Source of the DNA: Macrocybe gigantea
Lineage: Eukaryota; Basidiomycota; Agaricomycetes; Agaricales; Callistosporiaceae
Direction of reading: 5' to 3'
DNA length: 64,000 nucleotides
Assembly (NCBI GenBank): GCA_011319805.1
Contig: SJRY01000133.1
Span: 112,350-176,349, forward strand
Translations under genes and position numbers: made by a program
In this document: positions 45,493-58,713 of the stretch, in pieces
Layout of the letters: each line of letters opens with the position of its first letter
Numbering within the stretch: the first letter of the stretch is position 1
The notes under the pieces: generated by a model
Database searches by the model: none
The model's input: the letters and a program-made list of their open reading frames with translations, nothing else
What the model was told of the DNA's origin: nothing

Positions 45493-45499
45493 TTTTTTT
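45493..45499 (+). terminator. RNA polymerase III terminator
   Basis: Seven T residues, ten bases after the tRNA end, enough to stop Pol III. This supports the tRNA being an expressed gene rather than a dead copy. Confidence 0.75.
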
Positions 45500-48400
45500 G
45501 TGGCTATCCCGGAGCCACAGCATTTCATGTTGTGATTGTCAATTCATCGCTTTCATAACAATCTACATAGCTCAGCGCCACAAAGCACCCCTTTTTTTGA
45601 TTGACATCAAAACCTCGGGCCATCTAAAAACGATGTTTGAGGGCTCGGTTACTGACCAGCAGGTTCGAGGCGCTTGTTTGTGATCAGAAACTGGCAATTG
45701 TAAGCAGACCGTCTTTTGTTTGTCTGTCGTCCTGGAGTCTCTTCCTAGCCCTTATTAAGTACCTTTCTTCCTGCTCTCTCTTGCTTCTCATTTATTTCCT
45801 TACGTCATTTTCTCGTTGTGCGAACGTACTACAATTCTACTTTCTTGTTTTTAGTTACGCGCACACATGTTAGTGGTCCGTTTTCCGACTTGACAGCAGG
45901 ACCGACGTCCCAGGAGGTGAGCTGGCTCCCTGTAGGTCCCACACGCTGTGATCGTCCGACACGTCCATCCCTTTTTGATCATCATAGCCAGTAAGTAACC
46001 GGCAGGGTGGAAGGCAACAATAAGAAATTTTCAAAGATCATTGTTGCATAACTCGCCTGCGTTTCAGAGACACTCCGGGGACTTTGAGCAGGCGGACAAA
46101 GGGCTATGTAAAGGACCCTATCAGCCAAGTAGGCGAATAGGGCGGCGATGAGAAGCGCTGGGGTTTCGACTGGCTCCTCGAAAAAATGGAAAGCAAAGCC
46201 GGGGCCAGGAAGGGAGGACGATCAACCCTACAACGCGAGGTTCGTCACTTGTCAATCAAAAGAAAGAAGCCCATCAAGTTAGACGCCACCGTCGAGCACT
46301 AGATCGATGGAAAAATAAACAAAAGAAAGGACAAGATGCATATGAACAAGAGCGACACCATCGATGACATCGTCGATAATTTCTCACTGCAATCCCTTTG
46401 ATCAACGCACACAGCGTAATGAGGTATGTATATCTTCGAGCTCGTTACAACGTGCTGATACTAGCGAAAGTTGAAGCTTGCAAACAGAGGGTCCGTACTG
46501 CTGCAATGTTGTCCGATCGAAAGTCGTTCTGACGTCATGTCACGAGTGGCCATGATCTTCCGCGAATGTAGGCCTCATTTTGTCAACCTGTCTTTTCAGT
46601 AAATCATACGGGCGTCGTATCACCGGAATGGGTGCGCACACAAATCGCCTTTTTGACACGTCAATCTGCTTCCTTGTCATGTCCATTATTGCTATGCTTA
46701 AAGCGCGTTCATCATCAGGACTGCAGATCATCTCTCGAATTGAAGCTGATGCTGTGAAACTATTTGTGTTTTCCGATTGTTTCTGGTAACGAGACTGGGT
46801 CGCTGCTAGTCAATGGATTCTTTGTACCATTACGGCCGCTAGGAATACCTTTGGTCTTCTTTGGTTCTCGCCATAACGATGTCTCTTTCCAGCTAAATCG
46901 CTACACCCAACTGTTCTCTTCAATTTTGGAGCCTATGGCTTCTTTTGAGGTACGATCAGTACTCTGAGCGCACTTCATGCGCCTGACAACCGATTTTCTC
47001 ATCCTTTCAATCCTCTGGCTGCATGAGTAAGACCACGTCCACGTTTCGGTGAATACTGACCGATTTCCTATTCACTGTCACGTCGGCTGGGCCTCCGGCG
47101 TGTACGTGCACTCCATGCCGTCAGAAGGGAAACGGTTGAATAGACAAGGCACCAACAAGCGCTCCGTCAGGTGCATTCCCCATACTCGTTTGACCTCGGG
47201 GATAACGCAACTCGCCCGAGTAGCTGATATCTGTCACGCTTTCTCAGGGCCCGCACGGACCCAATGCTCATTTCGGCTTGCTCTATTTGGCTAATCAGTC
47301 TTCTGGAGAAAAGCGAACCACCCAGCCAAGTGCTTCCGAGAAATTCTAGCTCCAGGAGGCGCAAATGGTAGGCTGAGTATGAACAAACAAAGTCAGATGA
47401 ACGACCGAGGAGTCAATGATTCAATCAAACTGAGAAAGGACAAGTCGTCCTTCTTTCCGCTCCCTTCGCTGCGCAGAATGACGGACTGTGAGCATATTCT
47501 GCTTGATTCAACAAAACATTAGCAATATCATCAAAACGTCCTTGATGCTCGGCCTGGATCGCATGTATCTCAGATTAACCATGATATTTAACACGCTATC
47601 CTCCCACAGGCCTGCTGGATGTTTTCAGTGCTCGAACCGAACCATTCATGCCTTGCATTCCCGTTCCTAACGCTCGGAGTTACATAAGGCAGTCATCTTA
47701 TGACCGAGCTCGAGGTACACTTGGTCGTGATCCGCCCCTGATTGCGCTTCATCATCACAACTGACTTGAGAATTCAAACGACATCTCCGGTGTGAAGGAA
47801 ACCTTTTTTGTTTCTCCTTCATGGCGGCGCTTGCGCTGCCTGCTCGACTGGTCGGGCATCGGCATCATGGGTGGTCACATGGAGGCTTTCCCAGGTTTTT
47901 CAACGCCCCAAGTGCCGCCGGTAAGCTATGCTTTATCCCCACAGAGCTAGGTACTATTTGAACCCTGGAACTTTACTTTAGGAGCAAACATAAGATTCAT
48001 GTAGTGGACGGGGTGTCTTCCATTCGGCGGTGCATTTCACAGCCTTCAGACGCACCCCAATTTTTTTTTTGCACGCGGAATGAGGTGAAGCGAGAGGTCT
48101 GCATGGTGGCAAGCCAGTGATCCGAGGGCAGCATCATTTGCGGATTATAATAACAAAGCTCAAAGTCATGTCACGCACAGAAAAGAAATTAAATATTGCC
48201 AATTGAACTGATATGATGATCGCAGTTTCTGTTCCGTTGAAAAGTGATGGATATCGTGTGTCTCGATCAGTCAAAAGGTCGCGCATATACTTGTCGAGTT
48301 GTCGCGCCCATCAGTGTGCTCCATCATGCGTTTAAACCCGCGCTGGTGATGCACAGTCATCAACTATATTCATTTGTAATAATGGTGTTCCCCATACGAG

Positions 48401-49650
48401 CACGACACTCTCACCCCACAAGCGTAAGTGCAACTGCGCGCCTCAGGAATGGAAACGCAACTGCCCCCTCCAATTGAATTGCCCTCTCACCTTTGTGCGG
48501 GCTCGCCGGCCGTTTGATAACAGATGCCACCAAGATAGAGTTCAAGACAAACAATGCTATTCTGGAACGCTCCGGGGCATGTGCTGGACGACGACAGAAG
48601 AATGCCTTGAGGCGACCCACCGCATGGAAGGAATAAACCGCAAAGTGACCAGTCACGTTGTGTACACGCAGTGAACAGGGACTGGTCACTTTCGGCGTCA
48701 GTGGGAACGTTCATCCTGCGCGTTCCCTGCCAACGTCTGTTGACCGTCCATTGCAGCTGTCGAATGGAACAGGGAGAAAAAATTAAGGTTTCAGTCAAAT
48801 GTTATGCGACTGGAAACGATTCACATGCTACAGTTGAAACGGAACAAATGATCACAAGACAGATGAGTACGGGTGCTTGTCGAATATGTGGACTGTATTC
48901 GTATCTCTCAGGCTTTTCAACATCGTCATGCACCCTTCTTGTAGTGAAGGTTAGACGGCCTCAAGCGATTCCCTCAAAGGGCAGCAAGGGTCAGATAGCC
49001 ATCTGTTGAGCGGATCAGTCGGCGAAATCAGAAGGGGTTCGATCAAACGCTCGATCAGGACGAAGTGGTCGTTGAAGCTGCAATCGATCAGGCCAGTTTT
49101 CAAATATGTAGGAGAAAAAGAATGGGGATTCTAGGGAGAGGGAAGCAAGGATTAAACAGGGATACGGAATGAAGCAATTTTATATAGGGTTTAAAACGAA
49201 TGGAAAATTCTGCTGTAGAAGTAGGAGTGAGGAGGCAAAGTACGATACAAGGCAAGAAAGCAGGATACACATCATATATATAGATAGAGACGAAGAGTGA
49301 AGGAATTTCGACAGATCAACTGAAAGACAGCAAGATTGGAGAGTCGAAAAAGAAGCAAATATATGAGAAATGGGGTGATTGGAAAAATTTTTCATTCACC
49401 AAAGGATATCGTAGTCTCGGCGAGAGCTGCCCGAAGATGAGAATGCCAACTAGCGACGTGGAGTGAGGAAAAAAAAAAGAGGCAAAGACGAAGGGCCAAA
49501 GTGCGCTTGCGCGGCGTAAGTATAGAGTCCCACCAGATTTGTTTTTGGTATTTTTCTTTGAAATTTTAATTTCTTTCCTTTCTCATTCGTTCGATTCGAC
49601 AAGGTATCAAGAAGCGAAAAGTCCAACTGCAATGTGAGCAGGAGTATCAT
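45500..49650. other. 4.1-kb stretch without a supportable gene
   Basis: Only short frames on either strand. A T9 run is near 48061 and purine-rich DNA lies at 49080-49400. No repeat, LTR or TIR stands out. The last part is 3' flank of the GATA factor gene. An isolated exon-like stretch at about 47822-47921 (MAALALPARLVGHRHHGW, then a GTAAGC donor) has no partner exon that I can find. Confidence 0.35.
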
Positions 49651-51042
49651 CTATGTCGCGTTTTCGCGAGCGGTAGAGGGCTCCCGAGAATCCTCGGCCT
49701 GGAGCCGCGGAGGCGGGGGTAACGGAGACGGAGCTCGACCTTGCGAGCTGGGAGGGGGGGCGTCGATGGTGGCCCTCCTAGGGGGTGGGGGTGGAATGTG
49801 CGGGGAGCCCGACTCGTGCCAAGTTTGTAGGGCCGGAAGAGGGCCGGACGGCTGATAGTCATGCCTAGGGTCTTGATTGAGAGGGGCGACAGGACCGTGG
49901 TAATTGTAGGGTGAGATTGGAGGGAGCTGGGCGGGAGGCGGGGAGCGGGAGCGGAGAGTGGAATTGGCAAGGGGCCCTCGTTTGTGGGGGAATTGCTCTG
50001 GACGAGGTCGGGAATGCGTCCTTTCGAACAGGCCGCACTTGTTGCAGAGCTAGCAAGACGGTTTGAGGATGGGGAAAACAAAATATGAATTTGAAAAAAA
50101 TACTCACGACTTTGCCTGGGCTTAGGTTTGACCTCCTCCAGGTGGAGGTATCGGTGGTGCAGCAGTTGAAACAGCGGCGTCTGACGCGATCGCTCAATTT
50201 TGTGGCGGCGTCACTGGTATGGATGATGTCGACGCTGGTTTGCGAAGCGTGAGGGTACGGTTGAGCGGCGTAGGGGTCCCTAGGCTGCTGATGCATGGAC
50301 GGTACGCTCATGTGTGGGGGCAGAGCAGAAGGGGGATGATATGGGGAATGGGTAGCGGCCTCGTGAGCGTCATAGCGGTGATCCAAGGGAGGCGGGGGCT
50401 GAGGGTGGGAGTACATGTAGCCATGGGAAAGGACATCCCTCGGGTATTGTGGCCTGGAATAGAAGGAGGGGTCTGACGGGTATGGTGCGTACATGTGCGG
50501 ATGAGACTGGATGGATCCGTGGGGCGGGCTGCGTCGGATGGGCGGGGTATTCACGGAGGAACGGTCGAGTGAAGCGACCGAGGGTGACGGGGAGTGGGGT
50601 AAAGTGGCGATTGGGGGCGGGGACGGTCGCTGGTGATGGGGTCCGTCGTAGGTGTGCCGGCGATGGCTGCGGGTAAAAGTCATGGGTGTGAGTGGGAAAA
50701 CGAGAAGCGGTAAAGGACATACGTGGAGGACATGGGATAGGGCTCGATCCTGTGAGGCATAGAAAAATCGTGGTGATGTTTGTCGGCTAAATGAAGGGGG
50801 AAATGGAGGAAGGGAGGAGGTGGGAGTATGTCCTTTTTATCTGGATCAGGCTGTGGTGGAAAGTGTTGGAGATCAGGGTCAGTTGATGGCGACAAAGGAG
50901 CGGGATGAAAAGTTGTGAGGAGCTCTGGAGCTCGGCGAGCGGGTTCTGGAGGAGGACTTGGAGGAGTAGACGCGTCGTGGGGGGGCGGAGAGGGAGAAGG
51001 GGCAGGAGAATGGGCCTGATATAAGGCCGGGGAGGACAGCAT
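49651..51042 (-). CDS. GATA-type zinc-finger transcription factor
   Basis: Three exons, 51042-50723, 50666-50108 and 50049-49651, give 425 residues in frame. The protein is very rich in Pro, Ser and His. The single GATA finger is near residue 280: CFNCCTTDTSTWRRSNLSPG, then KVLCNKCGLFERTHSRPRPE, a CX2CX18CX2C finger with a basic tail. The second intron falls exactly inside the finger, between KV and LC. GATA proteins bind (A/T)GATA(A/G) and control nitrogen, iron, light or development genes in fungi; the long loop and ERTHSRPRPEQFP tail are common in basidiomycete members, but the pathway cannot be told. The end KGRAPSPLPPPR-like tail is disordered. Confidence 0.93.
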
Positions 51043-52060
51043 GGTTTAGAAAGAGCTGTGTTCTTGCGCGCTCTCTTGGAAAAAAAAAAAAAAGAAATCA
51101 ATCCAAAACAACCGCGAGCCGTGGCAAAGGCGACCTGGTTTACTGCTTGCCCCATCCGGCAGTTTCAAACTCCGACGGTCGGACTTTCTTTCTCATCGGC
51201 TTGCCTGGTTTGCAGATCCGTTTTCTCAGCTCACCTTATCACGGCGACCCTGCACAGATCATCATTCATTTCATTTTGACAAACCACAACAGAACCAGCG
51301 GAATCAACATATCACTTTCTCGGTCACCATCATGATGCCTTCGCCTCAACAGAAGCACCGATGACGAACAGACAGACACAGATCCGCACACCACTGATTA
51401 TCAACAGCACACTGAAACCACAGAGCGCTTCCTGCCATCATGATGCACTCACCTTTTTTGCGCTGCACTAGAACACCGTCTCAGTCTGATAGCTCACCTT
51501 TGTCGCGACTCGGTGTCGTCCCCGTCAACTGTCTGTACCGCCCAACGAATAAACCGTCCTCTTTTAGCTCCTCCATCTGTCTCCTTCTGTGTTGACCGTT
51601 TGATTGTTGCTACCACGCGCGAACTGCTTCATGCGGTCCGAATATCACCGACTGGGGACCAGAGCTGACTCAGTTCGGCGTCCAGAGCGCGGTAGAAAGA
51701 AAATATACAGTTAGCAGACCTCCGGCCTCAGCGGTGAATTCATCCACTATCTCATCGTTGACAAGCCCATCTATACACACGAGACAAGGAAATTATGTGG
51801 GTCAGGATTCCCCACGTTACGTTGGACTCTAGGATCCACAGATTGGCGCCTCAACCCCCCCCCCCCTGCTATATCCGCGGTCGCGCATTGGCCACAACAA
51901 CACATGGCATGCTGCCGCCAGCCAACGCTTGGGCCGTTGGCCATTGCCCGGCTCAAGCCTCGAAGCGTGCGCTTTGACCCCCTGACGATGGCCAATTGTT
52001 CTCTGCTACAGGATTTAAGAGCCTCGGGCGTCCTCGCAAGCCATATCATCCCAACCAACC
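51043..52060. other. Divergent promoter region, no gene seen
   Basis: It lies between the GATA gene and a divergent gene. A13 run at about 51079-51092 and a C-run near 51857-51867. Repeated ATCATGATG-like words at 51328 and 51440. Confidence 0.4.
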
Positions 52061-52752
52061 ATGAAAGCCGTCGCCCGCCCCATTCCTTCCCGTGCCGCTA
52101 ACGGCTCTTTTTCCGCCGGCTCGTCTGACCTCGTCTCGCTCCTCCTCTATGTCCTGAAAAATACCACTCCAGAAGATTTTCACGACCGCGTCCTTAGAGG
52201 CATTCCGAACATGTCTGCGGGCAATTTGAGCCAGATGCTCACGGCCCTGCAAGCTTCAGGCGTCGTCTTCGGCCTCGCCGCCGAAGCCGTGCAGGACAGG
52301 GCTGAGCGCCACTGCGTGCGCTGCCACAAGACATATCTCGAACGCAACAACGGTCTTCAAGCGTGTGTCGTCTACCACGTCCAACCGGAGCTCAGGTACA
52401 CCAAGCCAGGCGCCCCCCGGTCATGCACCATGCTTGCTGCGGCTTGCAGCTCAAGCCGAACCAAAAGACGCCGCCCTGCTTCCTCGGCAGGCACACGACA
52501 GTCATGGAAAACGTCGAGTACAACAACGCTAGCGTCAAGACGTGCGAACACAGAAAATGCACTCTCACTCCTGTGACGACGGACATGACCAAACCCTGGT
52601 CGGTTCTCCTTCTTTTCTTCCTTTTGAGCCCTCTGTCCACTGACAAATGTGCGTTCCAGAACCGTCATCACGCGATGCTGTGGCCACGCGGTTCTAGCCG
52701 ATCTGCTTCCTCCCCCTCGTTCCTCCCTCTCTCGGCCGTCCTTTTGTCTTAG
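52061..52752 (+). CDS. Hypothetical Cys/His-rich zinc-binding protein, apparent 1-base frame break
   Basis: The ATG at 52061 starts MKAVARPIPSRAANGSFSAG, then a helical segment (DLVSLLLYVLKNTTPEDFHD) and AERHCVRCHKTYLERNNGLQ, a CX2CH cluster followed by Cys and His. The second half, HHACCGLQLKPNQKTPPCFL, GRHTTVMENVEYNNASVKTC and EHRKC, is in the next frame. The switch occurs at the C6 run 52413-52418, where one more C would give a single frame. Spaced Cys/His pairs suggest two or three zinc sites. I recognise no named family. The 3' end is uncertain: the frame runs to 52752 but loses protein character after EHRKC. Confidence 0.65.
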
Positions 52753-52892
52753 AGTACCTCGTTATTGTAATTTCTGCACTTGTCTGAATCCAGTCAAGAC
52801 AATACTCGTTTAGTGCCTGTCACATGAATTTGACATCTGATCTTATCCGATGGGTGTGACTGTTTCCTAATCAAGACTTGACTTTGTAGAGA

Positions 52893-53749
52893 ATGCACAA
52901 AACGCCTTGGACAAGCCTACAGTCTTCTCTTCCTTCTGATAGGATTCCTCCAAATCATTCACAGCAGACACAGCAACGGCGTCAAAAGCCAAAGGGCCAA
53001 AAGAGCAGAGATGTTCTTCGTTTCGAAGGCCTGCTCAGGGCTCTACAACGCTCCCGAGATTCCAAAGATCCTCTCGGAGGATGCTTCTGCTTAGGTCTGC
53101 GGCACTCGGAACGCCTGCATTCTAGCTCTACTTACTTTGCATTCCAGCGCGAAAGCACCCCTTGTCCACTTATGTCCCCATGTGTCCCTCGTGCGGCCTG
53201 ATCCTATGTTCCGTCAATCTCCCCCAGTACTGCTGTCCGCACTGTCTCAAGCCCGTCACCACAGCAGCCACAAAGGCTAGCCTTGTGGAGCGCGTCGAGC
53301 TGCAGATCGCCCAGACCCTTGCAAAGGAGCTGGAGGAGCGGGAACGTGCCGCAGAGGCAGAGAGGCGGGCCGTGGGTGAATTTCCCGTGCTGCCCGCCCA
53401 GACAAGGCCGCAGCAGCAACGGAAGCCACCAGCACCTCAGAGCACCATCGCAGGCCCCGATCCGGCGCGCAAGGTGCTGTCCTTAAACTCAAAGACGAAA
53501 AAGGTCACCGTTTCGTCATACAACAGCTCGCCTGCCGCATCGCGACCGCAATCAAGGGCAGAATCGGAGGAAGACGTTGACCGCGTGCCCCCTCCTCCGC
53601 CTAAGCCCGTTCACGCGGTCAAGACGGTCAGCTCGGCAAGGCCATGGGAGAACCTTCTCTACGACGGCAGCCCAACTTATCTATTGCCTAGAGGGGCGGC
53701 TGGAAAAAATCACAAAAAGGACAAGACACCGGTAGAAGATGTACGATAG
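52893..53749 (+). CDS. TRIP4/ASC-1-type C2HC5 zinc-finger protein (RQT4-like)
   Basis: Exons 52893-53094 and 53148-53749 give 267 residues in frame. The zinc module spans the intron: GCFCLARKHPLSTYVPMCPS, CGLILCSVNLPQYCCPHC, with the C-x-C ... H ... CX2C ... CCX2C order of the C2HC5 family. A charged coiled coil follows (LAKELEERERAAEAERRAVG) and a basic, Pro-rich tail. In yeast and animals this protein belongs to the ASC-1/RQT complex that splits stalled ribosomes; TRIP4 also acts as a transcription coactivator. The N-terminal part is short (about 60 residues before the finger), so upstream exons may be missing. The ATG at 52893 is the first in frame. Confidence 0.75.
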
Positions 53750-53780
53750 AATTTTTCCAATTAGATACATGAATACAGAT

Positions 53781-55719
53781 TCAGATGTTGATATCCTGCA
53801 ACGCGTCGTGAATAAAACGAAGCTCCTGCTCGTTGTCCTCCAGCCGACGCTGTGCCTCTGCGATTTCGCGTTGCACCCTTTCCATGTTAGACAGCACGTC
53901 AGACGTTGGCGAATGTGTTTGCGATGCCGTGCCGTGTATCAGGAGTGGAATCACGTTCGGGCTTCCTTCACCCGGTGTTCCAGAGGGCGCGTCAGTGATG
54001 GGTTCTAATGATGGTAGCAGACTCGTGGGGAATAGCGGCGTGGCCAATTCCATTGACACCTCCCCGTCCTGGGTTTCAAGGAGGTCAGCTGTTGCTTGTC
54101 TGTATCTGTGGGAATCCGCCACCGCAGTGCATTGCTGTGGGATAATCTAGGTTCGTCTCTGGTCGGGTGGGTCATTTGGCACAAAAGATCACTTACTGTG
54201 TTGCCTTCGAGTTCCTCCCGCAGCTGTTTGATTTCCTTCAAGAGCTCAGTTTCCCGCTCCGCTGCCCGGGTTTTGACGTCGTTCAGTTCGTTTCTCAAAA
54301 TTTCCTTTAAGCTGAAAGCGAACGGGAGGGCGTCAATCAGACGAACCACGATGATGGTATCAAGGAAGCAATGACACACTGTTCATCATCCATCATGGAT
54401 CGTTCGCCGGAATGACAATGATGGCGAGAAGGGGACTGGTCCAACTAGTTCCAAAGCACTCAACGCGACGCCGTCGCTTGCGTACAGCATAAGCTCACCG
54501 GCTTGTAGTTGACGGCTTGTGACAATAGAATTCTTTCATTTCTGAACGCTTCAATTTCGGCAGCAAGGGTCTGGATCTGATGATCTAAAATGTTGATTTG
54601 ACGTCTCTGATCGCTCGACTCTATTGCATCGTCCGAAAGCTGGACCGTAACGTCAGCGTCTTGGGAAGAGGGTCGAGTTGTACCCATGGGGGACGGCGGA
54701 GCGTGAGATGAGTTGGGTATGGTGGCTCCCTGGCGAATCATTGGGGAAGGCGGCGATGACTTTTTGGATGCGCTACGAACTTCTTCCAGCTAATGGAGAT
54801 TGTAACGGTCAGACCTTGATCATTAACGGAAACGAGAGGAGGCACTACCCGTCTAAACAAAGTCTTCACCTCCGTCTCCAGCTGTTTGTTTTTCTCGGCG
54901 TTCTGTTCGAGCACAGCGACAATGTCGTGCTGTGACAGGGTCTCTGCCGGTTTGGGGCTCGTCTTGCTCTTCCTCGGCCCTCGCGCCCTCTCTTCAGAGG
55001 AAGCAGCGGAATGTCTGTCCGAGCGGGTCTCCAACTCTGTTTCCCTCTGTGCGAGCTGCGCTTCAAGCGAGCATATTTGTCGTCCCAAGGCGTTTTTCGT
55101 CTGCCTGTGTGCCCGTCGTTCAAAGTCCCGCTCTCGCCTCAACGATGAAATCATGGCTGCTGCGTATGAGAGCAACTCGTCCGTATTATGCGAGTGCGGA
55201 TTCGCTGGCAGTTCGGGAGCGCGGTCTGGAAGAACACGTTGGTCCCAAACACGATGTGACTCGCGAAAATGGTATCAACACACCGGCTAACGAAGAAAGA
55301 TGTAAGCGGGCCTTGGGCAATTTTTTGAAGTCGCCATGCTCCGTCTCGACTATACAACCGTGAGGCTGGGCAATTTAAAGACCTGAACGTCCGTCATCGT
55401 AGCCTACCTTTTGCGATGAGCTGCAGCACCGACTCCCGAAGATCGTCCCTCTCCGACTGTGCTAGCCTTACATCATCATGATAACGCCGTATCTTCGTCT
55501 CCAGTTCCCTTCTTCTCTGCCTTTCTTCATCCAGTTCAATGGTGTGCTCCACACTCGTGTGATCAAGCGCGTCAAGAGTAGAGATGAGCCTCTGCTGGAG
55601 CAGCGAGTTGCGCGAGCTGTACGCCTGCACTTGCAGTTTCAGCTCGCTAACCTAGCATTCTTTATCAATTCAGACTTCGTTTCATCGCGTTCGTCGAAAC
55701 AACTCACTTCGCCGTCCAT
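53781..55719 (-). CDS. Hypothetical long coiled-coil protein
   Basis: The ATG at 55719 starts MDGEVSELKLQVQAYSSRNS. At least six exons follow. Segments include ERQRRRELETKIRRYHDDVR, a join LAD|RAPELPANPHSHNTDELL across an intron near 55270-55220, SSLRRERDFERRAHRQTKNA, LEQNAEKNKQLETEVKTLFR, and LEEVRSASKKSSPP after an intron ending near 54793. Later come INILDHQIQTLAAEIEAFRN, LKEILRNELNDVKTRAAERE and the end IAEAQRRLEDNEQELRFIHD, stopping at 53781. Nearly all of it is heptad-rich coiled coil broken by Ser/Pro linkers. Such architecture is found in spindle-pole, septation and trafficking proteins; I cannot assign which. Exon edges in the middle (54480-54090) are approximate. Confidence 0.7.
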
Positions 55720-57439
55720 TTGACGCAACAGAAACTTGGGTACAAATAGAGACAAACAATGCCACATGTTTTCTTTTTCCTGTGATGTTGATTGGACAAC
55801 CTTTGCAAAGTGATGGCACTGGCGAATGACAAGACGCTGTTACAAGAGGCCCACTTATCAGGAGATAGATGTGCGAAATCACTATGATTGATAGTGAGTT
55901 GTCAATGGCTTTACGAAATGCCAGTCTTGAAACGACCAATCTTTCTCGCCCAAGAGTCTGGGTCGACAACGATGAGTACCTGACAGAATTGACGCTGTTC
56001 TACCCTGAGTTTGTCAAGTTTACTCTTAATGGAGACACTCATTGAAACACATCCACAATGGGTACGTCCAATTTTCTCGGTCCAATCCGACAGATTTATG
56101 AGACTCTTCTTGGAGATCTTGCCTTGCAATGAACAACGAGCCCGACTTCATCACCGACTAGAGACGTTTATAACCTACGTCGAGTTGTCAGTGACATCGA
56201 GACTGAATTGTCTTTCTCAACATTCATGTCCGTCTACCAACCGTACAGCAAAACAATATGCAAGTTGTGATTTCGTTGTCCTCCTTTGCAAGGGTTCTGA
56301 TCTCGTTTGATGGTGATATCCTGATCTACAGCCTCGGCAGCATCGAGGGCCTCCCTCCTATTGACATGTGAGTTTCTTTGGAATTCCGATCCATGGCTGG
56401 CTTTGAAAACGGGTGATCAAAGCAATGCGGCCCCGAGGAATTGTTCGATCGACACAAGCATAGCCTATATCATCAGTTCTGATCCCATCAGCAGTGGCGG
56501 AAACAAATCAGATGTGACCGAGATTTTGTGCGGACGTTGTGAGTGAGATTCGACGCCACTTGATCCAGCATCGTCAAACTTTCCCATATGCCTATCTTAT
56601 ATTTGCAGGTCGTTCGCCACCCAAGATGAATGCATCATTCCCAATTTTTTTTTCACCGACTTGGGTTTTAAATTTCCGACATATTGTATATTCGAGCGCA
56701 ATCAATATCGGGTTTGTTCGACGAATATACGGCTACGATAGTAAAATCGAGAAAGAACGGTCAGGTAGAGAAAATACGCGAATAGGGTCCGGTTGAGAGC
56801 TAAAGCAAAAGCTGTAAGATCTGGCCGGTCTAGAGCGAAACTCAGGCAAACCCGGCTTATTTGATCGCTGTTAGGGCCATTTGAGAGTATGTGCGAGAAA
56901 GGAGCACGCTAGAAATAAAAGGCAAACCTCCTTTTATAGATCGGCACACATAATATCCATGTACATCTTGGATCGCTCCACGGTCGATGGCATCGGGACG
57001 GCAAGCAAATTGAGCATAGCTGTTGACAGAGGCCTTGAGGGCGAAGCGGTATGAAATAAGAAAATCTTTGCATAAATGGTCCGCCCCAAACGACCTAAGG
57101 ATACTAACAACTCCCCGCTCCACCATAGCGGACATGCCACACTTTCGTCCTCATGAAAATGGCCTCCGTCTTCGATTGCGCGAAGGACTGTAAGAGCTCT
57201 GACGTAGTCTGTTCGGACGTTGCATGGCTGGATGCAATATGCAGCATGTGGTCATCGCGCGTCTGAAACTACAAGTCCACCGTGCAAGATGAGCCAGTCC
57301 CCTCGAAAGCCCAACAGAAGACCGCTTCTGACCCTGGATGGCCGTTTTCTCCGATAGCGCAACAAGGAGGACAATCTGGTAATGATGCTCGCTGAAAATG
57401 TTGTGCACATTGACGAACGGGTGAATAAAGTGGACAGCA
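55720..57439. other. No gene seen
   Basis: Short frames without motifs on both strands. The last 300 bases may hold lost upstream exons of the acyl-CoA dehydrogenase remnant, but no cytochrome b5 start is readable. Confidence 0.35.
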
Positions 57440-58713
57440 ATCGACTCCGAGGTCCATGACTTGTCCAAATTTGCGGAACTGCACACTGGAGGAGCGAACA
57501 TCTTGTACAACGCGTTTGTTGGTGAGCCCCGCCTCTTCGGTGTCTCGTCTGTGCAGTACGGGAACCTGCTTTTCCCGGTGACCCATCCAGCCGGTCAGGA
57601 CACGACGCAGGCGTTCTTTGGACTGCACAGACACGAGGTCCTTCTTCGTCCTCAGTACGCCACGCCGCAGATCGGCAAAATCCAAGGCCAGGAAGAGACC
57701 GTAAAACACCCGCCGGCAGAGCTCAGCCAAGTGCCCTACGCCGAGCCTACGTAGCTCAGCCGTGGATTCTTCAGTCCGTACGACCCCGAGAGTCACAGGA
57801 GGTTCCCTAAGGCGGTCCGCCCGTTCTTCATAGAGGTCGTCGCGCCCGAATGGGAAGCGCATCTCGTAGGAGGTGGTGGATAAGCTCGCGTGTATCGTGG
57901 TGTGATTTCTCTGCTTCGTTTTTGTATTCGTCGTCTCACACTTAGGTGTGCTAGCACATGTGATTTTAAACCGCAAATTCTTCAATTCCACCAACGAGCA
58001 AAACACCATTGCTATGCAGTTTGGACCAGGAAAGCATCTCAAAGGCCTCACGTTGATGTGCGGCATTGTCAAACCTGAAGAGTTCGACTACTTCCACGAG
58101 GTGGGATTTCGTTTATCCACTGTGGATCTTGGATACTCATGCGTCATGTGCGTATCACACACTCATCATATAACAGTCCGTCATCTGTGCTGAACTGGCG
58201 CGTGACAGTACCAGAGCTTTTGTGGACGGCCTCCTAACTGGTCTCGTCATCGGCCTGTAACCGGTCTTGAATTATGGCAGCCCCGAGTTGCAAGCTAAAG
58301 TCGTTCTTGAAGTGGACGGTTGTTTATCGTTTCCTAGCGATGTTATGTCCTCATTCGCGATTTTGTATCATAGCTTCTTGTAGGAGAAAAGTACATCGCG
58401 TTGGCCGTCGGCGAGGCGTTTGAAGGAAGCGACATCAGCGACCTGCAAACGACTGCAGTGCGTGACGGGGACTATTGGATAGTAACCGGGAAAAGTCAGT
58501 AATATGCGTCAAAGAAAACGATGTCTGCTTAGTGGTTTGGTGCGCACATGGATCACGAGCGGCACATTCGCCGACTATTTCACCACGGGTTGCAATACAG
58601 ACAGCGGGTGTATCGTCCTTAGATCAAGACCACCTACTCTTCCGTTGCTGGTACTGCTTTCGGCAGCGCACGGTTTCGGGGGCATCTCTAACACGAACCT
58701 TGTGTTGCCCTGA
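57440..58713 (+). pseudogene. Cytochrome b5-acyl-CoA dehydrogenase fusion, truncated and decayed
   Basis: The reading IDSEVHDLSKFAELHTGG, then an intron, then TTQAFFGLHRHEVLLRPQY is the heme-binding half of a cytochrome b5 domain (HPGG replaced by HTGG). It continues into VPYAEPT*LSRGFFSPYDPE, where a TAG replaces Trp, then GPGKHLKGLTLMCGIVKPEE, NYGSPELQAKVV, VGEAFEGSDISDLQTTAVRD and TSGTFADYFTTGCNTDSG. These are in the order of the N-terminal and middle domains of fungal acyl-CoA dehydrogenases carrying cytochrome b5. Stops (57752-57754, one near 58258) and a missing splice acceptor before WITSG break it. The C-terminal helical domain with the catalytic base is absent. A working relative would do the first step of fatty-acid beta-oxidation. 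Confidence 0.85.
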
